Numbered from the stretch's first letter, positions 37,215-45,667 are shown. The stretch: 56,151 nt of DNA from an uncultured Bacteroidales bacterium (GCA_902782665.1 CACZOA010000043.1:1-56151), one strand, 5' to 3'. Translations and numbers: made by a program. Notes: a model not told the origin generated them from the letters alone.

Positions 37215-38924
37215 TTATTTCTTTACAAGATCCTTGAACTTGGCGTGACGGTTCTCATCCTGAAGAAGGATGTTAAGCTTGAACTGTCCGTCTCTTGCAC
37301 CTTCGTCGATACAACGAGCCTTGAACTTCTCGAATGAGTTCTCTACTAGGATGTGTGCGATAGGATCCTTCACACGGAAAGAGGCTCTCTTCGCGTCATA
37401 CTCGATGTTGACCTTCTTCAAATTCTCGTCTACCAACTTGTTGAACTCGTCTGCCTCAGCCTGAGTGGTGTTCTGATCCTCAAACTCATAGTAGAAATGA
37501 TATGCAGAGATCTCTATATCAGCAAATCCGATATAGAACTTAAGTTTCTTGCCAGTAGCCTTTGAAGCATCCTCTACAGCAGAGATGAACTGACGCTCAT
37601 GAAGTTTCTCTCCTGTCATTGTGACGATACCGTTGATCTTCTGAACCATGTGGATAGTTGGGATTGAATTGAACTTTCCATCCACCTCTAGAAGGTCGCT
37701 CATTGTATAACGGTAAAGACCTGCCCATGTAGTTACGTATGGACAATATTTCTTTCCGAACTCAAGCTCGTGAAGCTGAAGGAACTTAGGGTTCTCGCTA
37801 TCAATATCGTGTTCCTCAACGAACTCAAAATAGTGCATGTGAGGGAACACTACTGTTCCGTTTGTATCCTTTGTCTCAGGCATTACAAGTCCGGCACGAC
37901 ACTCTGATGAGAAGTAGCTGAACTCCTGGTGCAAGCAGCAGTCAGGGAAAGAGTTCTTAAACTTGTCAAGATACATACGAGTGTTACCACACTTCCAAGT
38001 ATTAAGAATCTGAAGGTTTGGCCAGTAGTGCTTAGGAAGCACTGTGCCATATTTAGCCTTCAAAGCACGTAGCTCTGCAGCACGCTTTGGATTTGGCTTG
38101 ATATTCTTCTCTGCCAACATCTTCTGACGAAGCTCGTCTGAGATATTGATCTTAGAGCTGATTGTTCCCTTTTCGATATCATCAGCATAATCATCAAAGA
38201 ACTCATTCACATTGTTCTGCATCTCAACGATTGTTGACGGATTGGCAGTCACAATAAGAGTGACATCCTGCTCAATACCGAAACGCATAATGCAGTAGTA
38301 GCGAGCTTTGTAGTCAGCGATTGTGAAGACATCTGCAGGAGCAGTGTATAGCTTCTTCACAAATCCTGGACAGTCTCTCTGTGTCACACCAGACACAGAT
38401 CCATATAGTGTGCCATCTGGAGCAGTACCTTCGATAGCCTTACCTACGATAGAAACGATTTTGCCATTGAATACCTCTGGACGGTTCTCTATGAAAGAGT
38501 ATAGCCATACCTTCGTCATCTTTGAATAGATGTTGCTATAGTATTCATTAGTGATAGGAATCCACTTTGGCTCACTTGTAGTACCAGAAGTAGTGGCATA
38601 CATTTTTGGTTTACCTGGGAATAGGACGTTTTCCTCTCCATTCTTGTGTCTCTCCACGTATGGACGGAAATCCTCATAATCATTTGGCTTCACATTCTGA
38701 CGGTAGGCCTCGAACAAAGCGTCATCAGATGTAGCCTCCAAAATCTTCGCAAAATTATGCTCTTTTCCGTAAACAGAATCCTTTGCATAATCTAGAATTG
38801 CTCTAAGTGTTTCAGCCTGCGACTTCTTACAGTCTATCGAAGCCTTAACCAATTTCTTCTTGTTTATCGAACCAGCGACACTAAGAAGGAACTTTGCAAG
38901 TACTGAGTTAAATGATTTTGCCAT
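37215..38924 (-). CDS. GH3 auxin-responsive-promoter family protein (acyl-adenylating amidoligase-like)
   Basis: The 569-residue protein has the adenylation P-loop-like motif TTSGTTSEPK at 111-120, the central QEFSYFSSECRAG region, and YTMSDLLEVDGKFNSIP with MTGEKLHERQF near the C-terminal subdomain. These are hallmarks of the GH3/JAR1 branch of the ANL superfamily. Plant members conjugate amino acids to jasmonate or auxin; bacterial members are widespread in Bacteroidetes and their substrates are unknown. A -7 box (38966-38973) and two TetR-type operator-like repeats (38992-39031) lie upstream, implying ligand-controlled expression. Confidence 0.88.
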   Translation of the reverse strand: MAKSFNSVLAKFLLSVAGSINKKKLVKASIDCKKSQAETLRAILDYAKDSVYGKEHNFAKILEATSDDALFEAYRQNVKPNDYEDFRPYVERHKNGEENVLFPGKPKMYATTSGTTSEPKWIPITNEYYSNIYSKMTKVWLYSFIENRPEVFNGKIVSIVGKAIEGTAPDGTLYGSVSGVTQRDCPGFVKKLYTAPADVFTIADYKARYYCIMRFGIEQDVTLIVTANPSTIVEMQNNVNEFFDDYADDIEKGTISSKINISDELRQKMLAEKNIKPNPKRAAELRALKAKYGTVLPKHYWPNLQILNTWKCGNTRMYLDKFKNSFPDCCLHQEFSYFSSECRAGLVMPETKDTNGTVVFPHMHYFEFVEEHDIDSENPKFLQLHELEFGKKYCPYVTTWAGLYRYTMSDLLEVDGKFNSIPTIHMVQKINGIVTMTGEKLHERQFISAVEDASKATGKKLKFYIGFADIEISAYHFYYEFEDQNTTQAEADEFNKLVDENLKKVNIEYDAKRASFRVKDPIAHILVENSFEKFKARCIDEGARDGQFKLNILLQDENRHAKFKDLVKK

Positions 38925-38965
38925 ATATTACCCCTTAATTAATTTCATTAATTGTCTACAAGCGG

Positions 38966-38973
38966 CAAAATTA
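38966..38973 (-). promoter_or_regulatory. -7 promoter box for the GH3-family gene
   Basis: On the minus strand it reads TAATTTTG, fitting TAnnTTTG, 41 bases before the start codon. The -33 region shows no TTTG but is directly adjacent to a repeated operator-like sequence. Confidence 0.55.
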
Positions 38974-38991
38974 ACATTTTTTTAAGATATA

Positions 38992-39031
38992 CGAATGTTC
39001 GTTCAAAAAAAATTGAATGTTCGTTCAAAAA
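38992..39031. promoter_or_regulatory. Pair of TetR-type operator-like repeats
   Basis: GAATGTTCGTTCAAAAA occurs twice, at 38993-39009 and 39015-39031, exactly 22 bp apart (about two helical turns). The second copy within TGAATGTTCGTTCA is a near-palindrome (TGAAyG..CrTTCA). The pair sits just upstream of the GH3 promoter. Confidence 0.65.
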
Positions 39032-39040
39032 GCTCACTGT

Positions 39041-40900
39041 TTATAGGGATTCTTCCTTCGTTTTCTTCACCCATTCCCATAATTTTCTATAAAATGCATG
39101 ATGCGATAATGTCTCTACATTTCCAATAATCATAAGTTTCATTCTGGCACGTGTCATCGCCACATTCATTCTTCGCAACTCCTTCAAAAAACCTATTTCC
39201 CCCGTCTCATTGGATCTGACGAGGCTGATAATCACCACATCACGCTCCTGCCCTTGGAATCCGTCCACCGAGTTGACCGTGATGAATTTCTTGAATGGCT
39301 TTAAGAATTTCGACTCTTTAATAAGATGACGTAGGAAATATACCTGCTCTTTATATGGAGAGATGATTCCAAAATCAATCTGCTCTTCTTTCACTCTATT
39401 GGGACCGATCTTCTCTATAAACTGACTCAGCAACGCAATTGTAAGTTCTCCTTCCATACGGTTGACTCGTCCTGCCGACTGTGACAAATAATCCTCCTTA
39501 AACGAGAATTCTTCAGTGTTGATCCATTCCAACGGGTTCTCAAAATCCAGCACTCCTCGACACTTGACTTCATCCGCCGCCTTTAGTTTCCCGTCGTAAA
39601 ACCAATCAGAAGAGAACCTCATAATGCTTTCGTGCATACGGTACTGCACATTCAGGAGTGAAACCGCCATTGGCTTGGTTTCCGCCAGTTTTTCCATCAG
39701 AGTGTGGGAAAGTCCAGCACGTTCTGCCTCAAAACATTTGATAGTAGGAGGCAACTGTTTGTGGTCGCCCGCAAAAATCACTCGATGCGACTTAGTGATT
39801 GGAATCCAACAAGCAGCTTCCAAAGCTTGCGCAGCCTCATCTATAAATAGAGATTGGAAATTCCTTCCATATAATATAGGGTTGGCAGCTCCGACCAAGG
39901 TGCATGCCACAACACGTGAATCAGAAAAAAGGCTTTCACGAATCTCATATTCCAATGCTTCCGCCTTTTCTTTTACAGAACGAGCCTTATCCTTATTTGT
40001 GCGGTAAAGCTCACGCACCGTCTTTCGCATACTCCAAAGAGTATCGTACATAGGATGTGATTCAAACCTACGCTCATATGTGGAGGAGAGCATTTTATCG
40101 TCGACGCGGGACGGATTGCCAATTCGCAATACACTTATTCCACGATCCTGCAATTGTTCTGAGATCCAATCCACAGCCATATTACTCTGCGCACACACCA
40201 ACACCTGACATTCACGACGCAACGTCTCATATATAGCCTCGACAAGGGTTGTCGTTTTACCTGTTCCAGGAGGTCCATGGACGATAGCGACATCTTTGGC
40301 ACGTAGGATCTTATTGATTGCTGATTCCTGAGAACTGTTGAGCCAAGGGAAACGTATCGGAGAAAAATCAAGGAATTTCGGTTCCACACTACCCAATAGG
40401 ATCTCACGTAAGTCGAAGAGTCTGCCATCCTTCACACTCATTACTTTATCCATGGCATCAAACATCGCCTTATAACTGCTCTCGTCAAAACCCAGTTGCA
40501 CACCCAGTCGGTTGACCGACTCCAAAGCAGGCAGGGCATCCCTACCCGACAAAACAACCACCAGCATTGTAGGCGTAGCATAACTGACCTGTGCATTGGT
40601 CTTCACCACACGGATTTCTTCATTGTATGAGACGCTGAAAAACTGGACTGCCTTGCCATATTCAAAATGATCGTCGTCTTCCAATGGGGCATGGTTGATC
40701 TCAACAACAAACTGATTAAGCGAGTTGTAATACGACTTGCCCAACGACACAGGATAACGACAGATTCCAGCAGAAATCTTCTTAGGAATAGAGACATGAG
40801 AAGACTGTACATCAAAACTCTTCTTATCGTACTCATATTCCATCTTCAGCAAATCACGATGACGCTGCAAAGACAAAATGGATGTAATATTGTTTGCCAT
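39041..40900 (-). CDS. Superfamily 1 DNA/RNA helicase (Upf1/IGHMBP2-like)
   Basis: The 619-residue protein has an N-terminal beta-barrel (about 20-120), as in IGHMBP2-type SF1B helicases. Motif I is GPPGTGKT (209-216), motif II DEAAQALE, motif III GDHKQLPPT, motif IV QYRMHESIM, then GIISPYKEQ, motif V VDGFQGQERDVVIISLVRSN and motif VI MNVAMTRAR. It couples ATP hydrolysis to unwinding or translocation on nucleic acid; the cellular job in bacteria is not established. It is monocistronic with its own -7 box at 40909-40916. Confidence 0.9.
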   Translation of the reverse strand: MANNITSILSLQRHRDLLKMEYEYDKKSFDVQSSHVSIPKKISAGICRYPVSLGKSYYNSLNQFVVEINHAPLEDDDHFEYGKAVQFFSVSYNEEIRVVKTNAQVSYATPTMLVVVLSGRDALPALESVNRLGVQLGFDESSYKAMFDAMDKVMSVKDGRLFDLREILLGSVEPKFLDFSPIRFPWLNSSQESAINKILRAKDVAIVHGPPGTGKTTTLVEAIYETLRRECQVLVCAQSNMAVDWISEQLQDRGISVLRIGNPSRVDDKMLSSTYERRFESHPMYDTLWSMRKTVRELYRTNKDKARSVKEKAEALEYEIRESLFSDSRVVACTLVGAANPILYGRNFQSLFIDEAAQALEAACWIPITKSHRVIFAGDHKQLPPTIKCFEAERAGLSHTLMEKLAETKPMAVSLLNVQYRMHESIMRFSSDWFYDGKLKAADEVKCRGVLDFENPLEWINTEEFSFKEDYLSQSAGRVNRMEGELTIALLSQFIEKIGPNRVKEEQIDFGIISPYKEQVYFLRHLIKESKFLKPFKKFITVNSVDGFQGQERDVVIISLVRSNETGEIGFLKELRRMNVAMTRARMKLMIIGNVETLSHHAFYRKLWEWVKKTKEESL

Positions 40901-40908
40901 AATAGTGG

Positions 40909-40916
40909 CAAAGTTA
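40909..40916 (-). promoter_or_regulatory. -7 promoter box for the helicase gene
   Basis: On the minus strand it reads TAACTTTG, fitting TAnnTTTG, only 8 bases before the start codon, so the mRNA would be nearly leaderless. Confidence 0.5.
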
Positions 40917-41224
40917 GCTATAAAAGAAGACTCTTTTAGGAATATTCATCCAAAAAGTGAGATGAAACATTAAACATCCATGCGAAACATTTCGCACGCC
41001 ACATATATTTTTAGTCCTGAAAGATGATATTTTTTTCCATCCTCAAGCATCTCCATAGCGATGCTGTTTATGTATCGCCATACAAGTAATCTTTGACACA
41101 AATTTTATTAAAAAAAGATACGAAAAGGGAAAACAAGGTAACGTTTTGATGCAAAAATGAGGCAAAAACGCCTTCCTCTCCATATTAAAAGTGTAAACGC
41201 CCCTCTATTTGGATTATTTTAGTG
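40917..41224. other. Gene-free interval
   Basis: The 308 bases between the helicase promoter and the decaying locus are AT-rich with scattered short frames. I see no gene, repeat family or convincing terminator. Confidence 0.5.
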
Positions 41225-41232
41225 TAACTTTG
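41225..41232 (+). promoter_or_regulatory. -7-like box ahead of the decaying locus
   Basis: TAACTTTG fits TAnnTTTG but lies only 5 bases before the ATG at 41238. Either transcripts are leaderless or the box is coincidental. Confidence 0.4.
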
Positions 41233-41237
41233 CACTT

Positions 41238-41480
41238 ATGCAATGTGTGCATGACAAGCAATCATGTACACACTTTGGCAAATGGTCCAAACTGCAAATA
41301 GACAAAACAATATATGGAAATTCCTCACAGTGTTGCATAAAGCGGTGGTAGTCTGTCGAGACACTGGATTGGATTTCTGATTTAGAAGTATCACTTGAAA
41401 GGAAATGCCATATAGAAAAGCACACTCGTAGAAAATACGAATTGCATCAACAGATTCAGAAATTAAAAGCACAACTATAA
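41238..41480 (+). pseudogene. Small gene interrupted by an amber codon, product unknown
   Basis: The frame has 81 codons with a single in-frame TAG at 41349-41351 (context W, stop, SVETLDWISDLE). Reading through it gives a continuous, protein-like sequence whose second half is a charged helix (YELHQQIQKLKAQL), probably a coiled coil. The codon is one transition from CAG (Gln). The frame ends 2 bases before the ATG of the DUF1016 pseudogene, so both were probably one operon. I do not recognise the family. The Cys-rich N-terminal half (CVHDKQSC, CC) is unusual. Confidence 0.5.
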
Positions 41481-41482
41481 AT

Positions 41483-42513
41483 ATGGAAGACCATAACAAG
41501 CAGGTCATAAACAATGAAGATATACTTCTACGCGATGTGCGTAGCATCATCGAGTCTGCACGCAGCAATGCGGTACGCAGTGTCGATTTCTGCCGTGTGC
41601 AGATGTACTGCAGTTAGGTCAACGCATTTTTGAGGAAGAGCAACAGGGCAAAGAGCGTGCCGACTATGGCAAGTATTTAACTCGTAACCTAGCCAAACGA
41701 TTAGAACCAGAATTCGGAAGTGGATTTGGAGTCCGCCAACTTGAGCAGGCACGTCAATTCTATCGTACATATCCAATTGCGAACACACTGCGTTCGCAAT
41801 TAAACTGGTCTCAATACAGAAGGCTGATTCAAATTGACGACCCCGACAAACGCGAGTACTATGAACTGGAGGCTGTTAACAACTGTTGGACGGCTCGAGA
41901 AACGTAGCGTCAAATCAATTCAATGCTCTACGAACGTCTCTTGCTGAGCAATGACAAAGAAAGTGTGCTTGCAGTAGCACGCAAGGAGCGGATACCGGAA
42001 AGCCCACAAGAGATAATAAAAGACCCGATGGTGCTGGAGTTTCTCGGACTTCACCGTGAAGCCAGTTACTATGAGAAGGATCTGGAGTCAACTATTATCA
42101 CCCACCTGACAGAGTTTCTGTTGGAGATGGGTAAAGGATTCTCCTTTGTAGCTCGGCAGAAGCGTTTGTTGCTCGAAGATGACGAATTCTTTGCCGATCT
42201 CGTGTTGTATAATCGACTGTTGCGTTGCCATGTGATTATAGAGCTGAAGACTGGCGAACTGACACATCAGGATTTGGGACAGTTGCAGATGTATGTTAAT
42301 TACTACGACCGAAACGAAAAACTGCCCGATGAGAATCCTACTATAGGCATCTTGCTTTGTACTGCAAAAAATGATACGGTAGTCCGAATGACATTACCGG
42401 AGGACAACCAAACCATTCTTGCCAGTCAGTACCAATTATATCTGCCGACAACAGAACAACTTGTCAAGGAGATAGAAGAGGTGAAGAAAATGGCACAACG
42501 TGAAATTGAATAA
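41483..42513 (+). pseudogene. Broken DUF1016/YhcG-type PD-(D/E)XK nuclease
   Basis: The start is intact (MEDHNKQVINNEDILLRDVR), with the DUF1016 N-terminal domain running to VDFCRVQMY. There one base is missing (TGCAG instead of expected TGGCAG near 41609-41611), shifting the frame. The next frame continues QLGQRIFEEEQQGKERADYG but is stopped by TAG at 41905-41907, where related proteins have Gln. After that the frame is open to 42513 and carries the nuclease domain with FADLVLYN and VIIELKTGEL. At least two lesions therefore inactivate it. Intact homologs occur in defence and restriction contexts. A different, intact DUF1016 gene lies at 46937. Confidence 0.85.
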
Positions 42514-42570
42514 CATAAAAATAGATAAGGGAGAAAATGAATATGCAGACCACTAACGTGGTGGATGAAA

Positions 42571-42772
42571 ATGAGTGTGGACTTTGACTACACTCAGAAT
42601 CTCTATATTGAGGTTTCAACCTCGAATGTGCCATACGACTTGGTAGGTGATATAGTTCCTGGTGCGACGCTGAATGTCATAAACAACTTAAAATAGCAAA
42701 TACACACCAACGTATGGCAACCGAATTACGCTGATTGAATACGGCGACATTGATTCTTTGGCAAACAAGTAA
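42571..42772 (+). pseudogene. Probable gene debris
   Basis: A 41-residue frame (MSVDFDYTQNLYIEVSTSNV... ending at TAG 42694-42696) is followed in another frame by YTPTYGNRITLIEYGDIDSLANK and a stop. Both pieces look like protein rather than random frame, and a single shift would join them. They may be the C-terminal end of a lost beta-rich surface protein. Evidence is composition only. Confidence 0.3.
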
Positions 42773-42790
42773 TTTATAATCAATAAAGGC

Positions 42791-43123
42791 ATGAATAAAA
42801 ATGAACTCGTTCCCAACCACGAAGATCGTATCTTGTGCGTTAAAATCGGAAAAGAGAAAAGGGAGAATCTGTATGAGATGACCCGTAAATACTGGAAGGT
42901 TAATATTATCCGTGCAAGAAAGGCTACTCACGTACTGGCTATTGTCAACGGTATTGTGGAAAAAGTCTATAATCCCGTTGATTGGAAATATACAGAAAAC
43001 CCGAAACACATCGGGCGGTGTGAGTTCATAGGAGATGAGGATGAACATACCACTTACATTGGGAAAGATGTAACTGCTTTCTATGGCAAAAGTCAAAACC
43101 CAGTGAAGTATATCAATATGTGA
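42791..43123 (+). CDS. Small conserved-looking protein, function unknown
   Basis: The protein has 110 residues: RILCVKIGKEKRENLYEMTRKYWKV, then RARKATHVLAIVNGIVEKVYNPVDW, GRCEFIGDED and a terminal NPVKYIN. From memory this order of motifs (W-x-V, RA-x-K-x-x-Y/H-VLA, G-I-V-x-x-V-Y, W, G-R-x-E-F-x-G, NP-x-KY) recurs in small uncharacterised bacterial proteins and as a domain attached to GIY-YIG nucleases, but I cannot name a family with certainty. There is no signal or membrane segment. It lies in the accessory stretch after two pseudogenes, and no promoter was seen. Confidence 0.55.
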   Translation: MNKNELVPNHEDRILCVKIGKEKRENLYEMTRKYWKVNIIRARKATHVLAIVNGIVEKVYNPVDWKYTENPKHIGRCEFIGDEDEHTTYIGKDVTAFYGKSQNPVKYINM

Positions 43124-43268
43124 TATCACATCGATTTAAGATTTGGTCTGTTTTGACATAATTTAATCGGTGTCGATTTCTCCGCATTCTCTGTCAAAAA
43201 ATCATATTCCAAGTAATTTTGTCACAAATACAGTCATTTTGCCATACTGAAAGCAGCAAAAAACATGT

Positions 43269-43284
43269 TGGCACGCTATTTGAT
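43269..43284 (+). promoter_or_regulatory. Sigma-54-like promoter upstream of hsp20
   Basis: TGGCAC-GCTAT-TTGAT matches TGGCAC-N5-TTGCW except for A in place of C in the -12 GC. GG and GA are 10 bases apart as required. It is 73 bases before the hsp20 start, and no TAnnTTTG box is present in the interval. Confidence 0.5.
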
Positions 43285-43357
43285 TTATCCATTACGACTG
43301 CTCATAACAACAGCCAGATAAATAAAATAATTAACAATTTAACTGGAGGACAAAATT

Positions 43358-43792
43358 ATGTTATTAGCAAGAAAATCGCAGGATTTCTTTCCTACACTAT
43401 TCAATGACTTGTTTGATTTCAACTGGAACGGCAACTACGCAGTCAACGCAGCCCCTCAAATGAACATCAAGGAAAACAAGGCTTCTTACGAGATGGAATT
43501 CAGCGTCCCAGGTTTGACCAAGGATGACTTGAACATTTCAATTGACAAAGAAGACAACTTGGTGGTTGAAATGACAAAGAAAACTGAGAAAGAGGATAAA
43601 GGCAACAAAGATGAGCATTATCTACGTCATGAGTTCACTTCCTCTCAATTCAAAGAGATCATGGCTTTGCCAGACAATATCTACAAAGACAAAATCGATG
43701 CGAAAGTTGAGAATGGCATTTTGAAGATATCATTGCCTAAGCGAGAAATTGAAGCAGAACAACCTTCTATAAAACAAATCGAAATTCACTAA
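43358..43792 (+). CDS. Small heat-shock protein, Hsp20/alpha-crystallin family
   Basis: The 144-residue protein has an N-terminal Phe-rich segment (FFPTLFNDLFDF) and an alpha-crystallin domain at about 33-135 with YEMEFSVPGLTKDDLNISI, the HYLRHEFTSSQFKEIMALPDNI block and the signature VENGILKISLPK. It binds unfolding proteins as an ATP-independent holdase in the cytoplasm. The start is preceded by a strong Shine-Dalgarno (GGAGGA, 43345-43350), rare in this window, suggesting high-level translation when induced. A sigma-54-like promoter lies upstream and a 38-residue basic frame downstream. Confidence 0.95.
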   Translation: MLLARKSQDFFPTLFNDLFDFNWNGNYAVNAAPQMNIKENKASYEMEFSVPGLTKDDLNISIDKEDNLVVEMTKKTEKEDKGNKDEHYLRHEFTSSQFKEIMALPDNIYKDKIDAKVENGILKISLPKREIEAEQPSIKQIEIH

Positions 43793-43867
43793 AAGAACTG
43801 TCCAGCTATCTTTTTTCATAACTGAGCGATTCTATTTTATATGTTTAACATTTAAATAGTAAAAAAG

Positions 43868-43984
43868 ATGAAAGGTTCAGAAAAAAAACCGAAAACGGTT
43901 CACAAGGAAGGCAAGCATATTCCTGCCTACCTAGCAGCAGAAAGCAAAGATTGCAATGCTACTACTATTTCTAAAAAGAAATAG
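43868..43984 (+). CDS. Small basic microprotein (38 residues)
   Basis: The frame MKGSEKKPKTVHKEGKHIPA... ends in ISKKK and TAG. It is Lys-rich with a conserved-looking centre (EGKHIPAYLAAESK). It begins 75 bases after hsp20 and ends 25 bases before a terminator hairpin, so it may belong to the same transcript. No SD is visible and I know no family; its placement and terminator support it being real. Confidence 0.4.
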   Translation: MKGSEKKPKTVHKEGKHIPAYLAAESKDCNATTISKKK

Positions 43985-44009
43985 AGCGATGGAGTAAGTT
44001 CTTAACAGG

Positions 44010-44041
44010 GCGGCCGTTCTTCACGAGCGGTCGCTTTTTTT
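44010..44041 (+). terminator. Terminator after the hsp20 region
   Basis: GCGGCCGTTC and GAGCGGTCGC pair (with wobble) around TTCAC, followed by seven Ts. It ends the hsp20-microprotein unit. Confidence 0.8.
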
Positions 44042-44117
44042 GACATTCCCGTCCGACGGTTAATAAAAATGTTGATAACTTGTTGTTATTAATGTTAGAA
44101 ACTTCAACAATGTTTCT

Positions 44118-44148
44118 TTTGAATAAAATCCCCGATGAAATAACTTTG
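44118..44148 (+). promoter_or_regulatory. Consensus promoter of the Mur ligase gene
   Basis: TTTG (44118-44121), 19 bases, TAACTTTG (44141-44148) match the Bacteroidetes TTTG-N19-TAnnTTTG promoter. The ATG at 44193 is 44 bases downstream. Confidence 0.8.
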
Positions 44149-44192
44149 CCAGTAGTAAAAAACACTTATCAATTAAATTTAACGCTTATGAT

Positions 44193-45593
44193 ATGGGACA
44201 TGATGATCAGCACAGTGCTTGCAATCGGCGCCGTCGTGGCTATTTCGTCGGTGTTGCTGGCACAGGTATGAGTCCGATGGCTCTTTTCCTTGCAGAAAAG
44301 GGCGAAGAGGTTTATGGAAGCGATAGAGCTTTCGCTCAAAAAGAAAAAAACCAGGACTACAAAGAACTTTCTCGCCACGGCGTCAATTGTGTGATGCAGG
44401 ATGGTGAGCATTTGCCTGCAGATTTGGACTTCGCTGTTGTAAGTACAGCTGTGGAGGACACAAATCCGGATATTAAAGAGATTAAGGCACGTAATATAAA
44501 AATTATGCATCGCAGTGAGTTGCTGGCAGAAATTGCCGGCAACCATTGTGGAGGTGCTATATGTGTGGGAGGAACAGCAGGAAAAAGCACAACCACACAC
44601 CTTATTTACCAACTTTTGCTTGGTGCAGGAAAACACCCATGCATGATTGCTGGAGCTGCCGACAACAATGTGAAAAGAGGTGGAGAACCAGGAAATTTTG
44701 ATAATTCTGGTGATGGTCCTCTCGTATTTGAAGGAGACGAGAGTGACAAGAGCATAGTAAGATACACCCCTACTATGAGTGTGATCACCAATGTAGGTCA
44801 TGATCACCATGAAATAGATGTCACAGTCGGTCTTTTCCAGACAGTAGCCGACAATACCGCCGACACTGTTGTGCTTAATTCAGGAGACGAGAATCTCCGC
44901 CGTTTGAACTGTAAAAAAAGAGTGACCTTTGCTCTCGCAGAAAAAGATAAGAATGCAGATTTTAAGGTTGCCGACTTGAAACACACAAGCGAAGGCATAA
45001 CATTCTCAATCAACGGGGTACCGTTCGCATACCACTCTATTGGACTTCACAACGCATTGAACATTGCTGCAGCTGTGGCAATAGCGAGTGTATATGGTGT
45101 GAATGTTGAGGAATGTGCTAAGATTTTGAGCAAATTCGGCGGTGTTTACCGCCGCGGAAACATAATAGGCAAGGACTCTAATGGAGCATTGTTAGTTGAT
45201 GACTTTGCACACACTCCCGAAGAGGTGGCAGAGACAATCCGCACATTAGCATCTTTCTCTAATAAAGTGCATGCTGTCTACCAGCCTCACGGTTTCGGTC
45301 CACTTCGCAAGACCTATGAGCAGATGGCAATCCTTTTGAAAGAGGTGATGAGAAAGCAGGATGTGTTCTATCTTGCCGACGTCTACTACGAAGGTGGAAC
45401 GACAGACATGAGTATCGGATCTAAATTTGTGGCGGATTATTTCACGTCGCAAGGCATCAATTGCGTCTACGTGCAGGATAGAAAAGAGATCCCTGCGATA
45501 ATCGCGAAAGAGAGCAAAGCGAATGATTCGATCGTAGTCATGGGAGCACGCGACAAATCTCTTGCAGATTATGCCTGCTCATTTAAAGGATAA
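44193..45593 (+). CDS. Mur ligase family protein, MurC/Mpl-like
   Basis: The 466-residue protein has an N-terminal MurC-like Rossmann domain (GYFVGVAGTGMSPMALFLAEKGEEVYGSD, about 16-44), a central ATP domain with P-loop GGTAGKSTTT near 126, EGDESD, TNVGHDHHEID and GLHNALNIAAAVAIA, and a C-terminal domain with DDFAHTPEEV and YQPHGFGPLRKTY. These fit UDP-MurNAc:L-alanine ligases or the recycling ligase Mpl. The P-loop has Ala and Ser where MurC has GTHGKTTT, so the substrate may differ. The usual murC lies in the dcw cluster, not here. It has its own consensus promoter and terminator. Confidence 0.8.
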   Translation: MGHDDQHSACNRRRRGYFVGVAGTGMSPMALFLAEKGEEVYGSDRAFAQKEKNQDYKELSRHGVNCVMQDGEHLPADLDFAVVSTAVEDTNPDIKEIKARNIKIMHRSELLAEIAGNHCGGAICVGGTAGKSTTTHLIYQLLLGAGKHPCMIAGAADNNVKRGGEPGNFDNSGDGPLVFEGDESDKSIVRYTPTMSVITNVGHDHHEIDVTVGLFQTVADNTADTVVLNSGDENLRRLNCKKRVTFALAEKDKNADFKVADLKHTSEGITFSINGVPFAYHSIGLHNALNIAAAVAIASVYGVNVEECAKILSKFGGVYRRGNIIGKDSNGALLVDDFAHTPEEVAETIRTLASFSNKVHAVYQPHGFGPLRKTYEQMAILLKEVMRKQDVFYLADVYYEGGTTDMSIGSKFVADYFTSQGINCVYVQDRKEIPAIIAKESKANDSIVVMGARDKSLADYACSFKG

Positions 45594-45618
45594 TCCGAAA
45601 AATATTGATAATTTTGCA

Positions 45619-45648
45619 AGGAGACGTGATTATTCACGTCCCCTTTTT
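45619..45648 (+). terminator. Terminator of the Mur ligase gene, GAGACG family
   Basis: GAGACGTGA and TCACGTCCC form the stem around TTAT, followed by five Ts. A TAATTTTG (-7-like) box at 45609-45616 lies directly before it and could drive thiL with this hairpin in the leader. Confidence 0.75.
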
Positions 45649-45667
45649 GTGTTTAAATTAAGAAACT

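Noticed and set aside
41236-41788. Minus-strand genes opposite the DUF1016 pseudogene
   Set aside because: The plus strand carries recognisable DUF1016 sequence across the lesion; the minus frames have no motifs or start context.
41349-41907. Amber (TAG) read as Gln, as in code-15 phages
   Set aside because: Two TAG codons fit Gln positions, but the same nuclease gene also has a one-base deletion, and host genes in the window (for example the TPR gene ending at 23091) use TAG as a true stop.
43219-43357. N-terminal extension of hsp20 or a separate small gene in its leader
   Set aside because: The frame overlaps the sigma-54-like site and the Shine-Dalgarno and has no protein-like composition.
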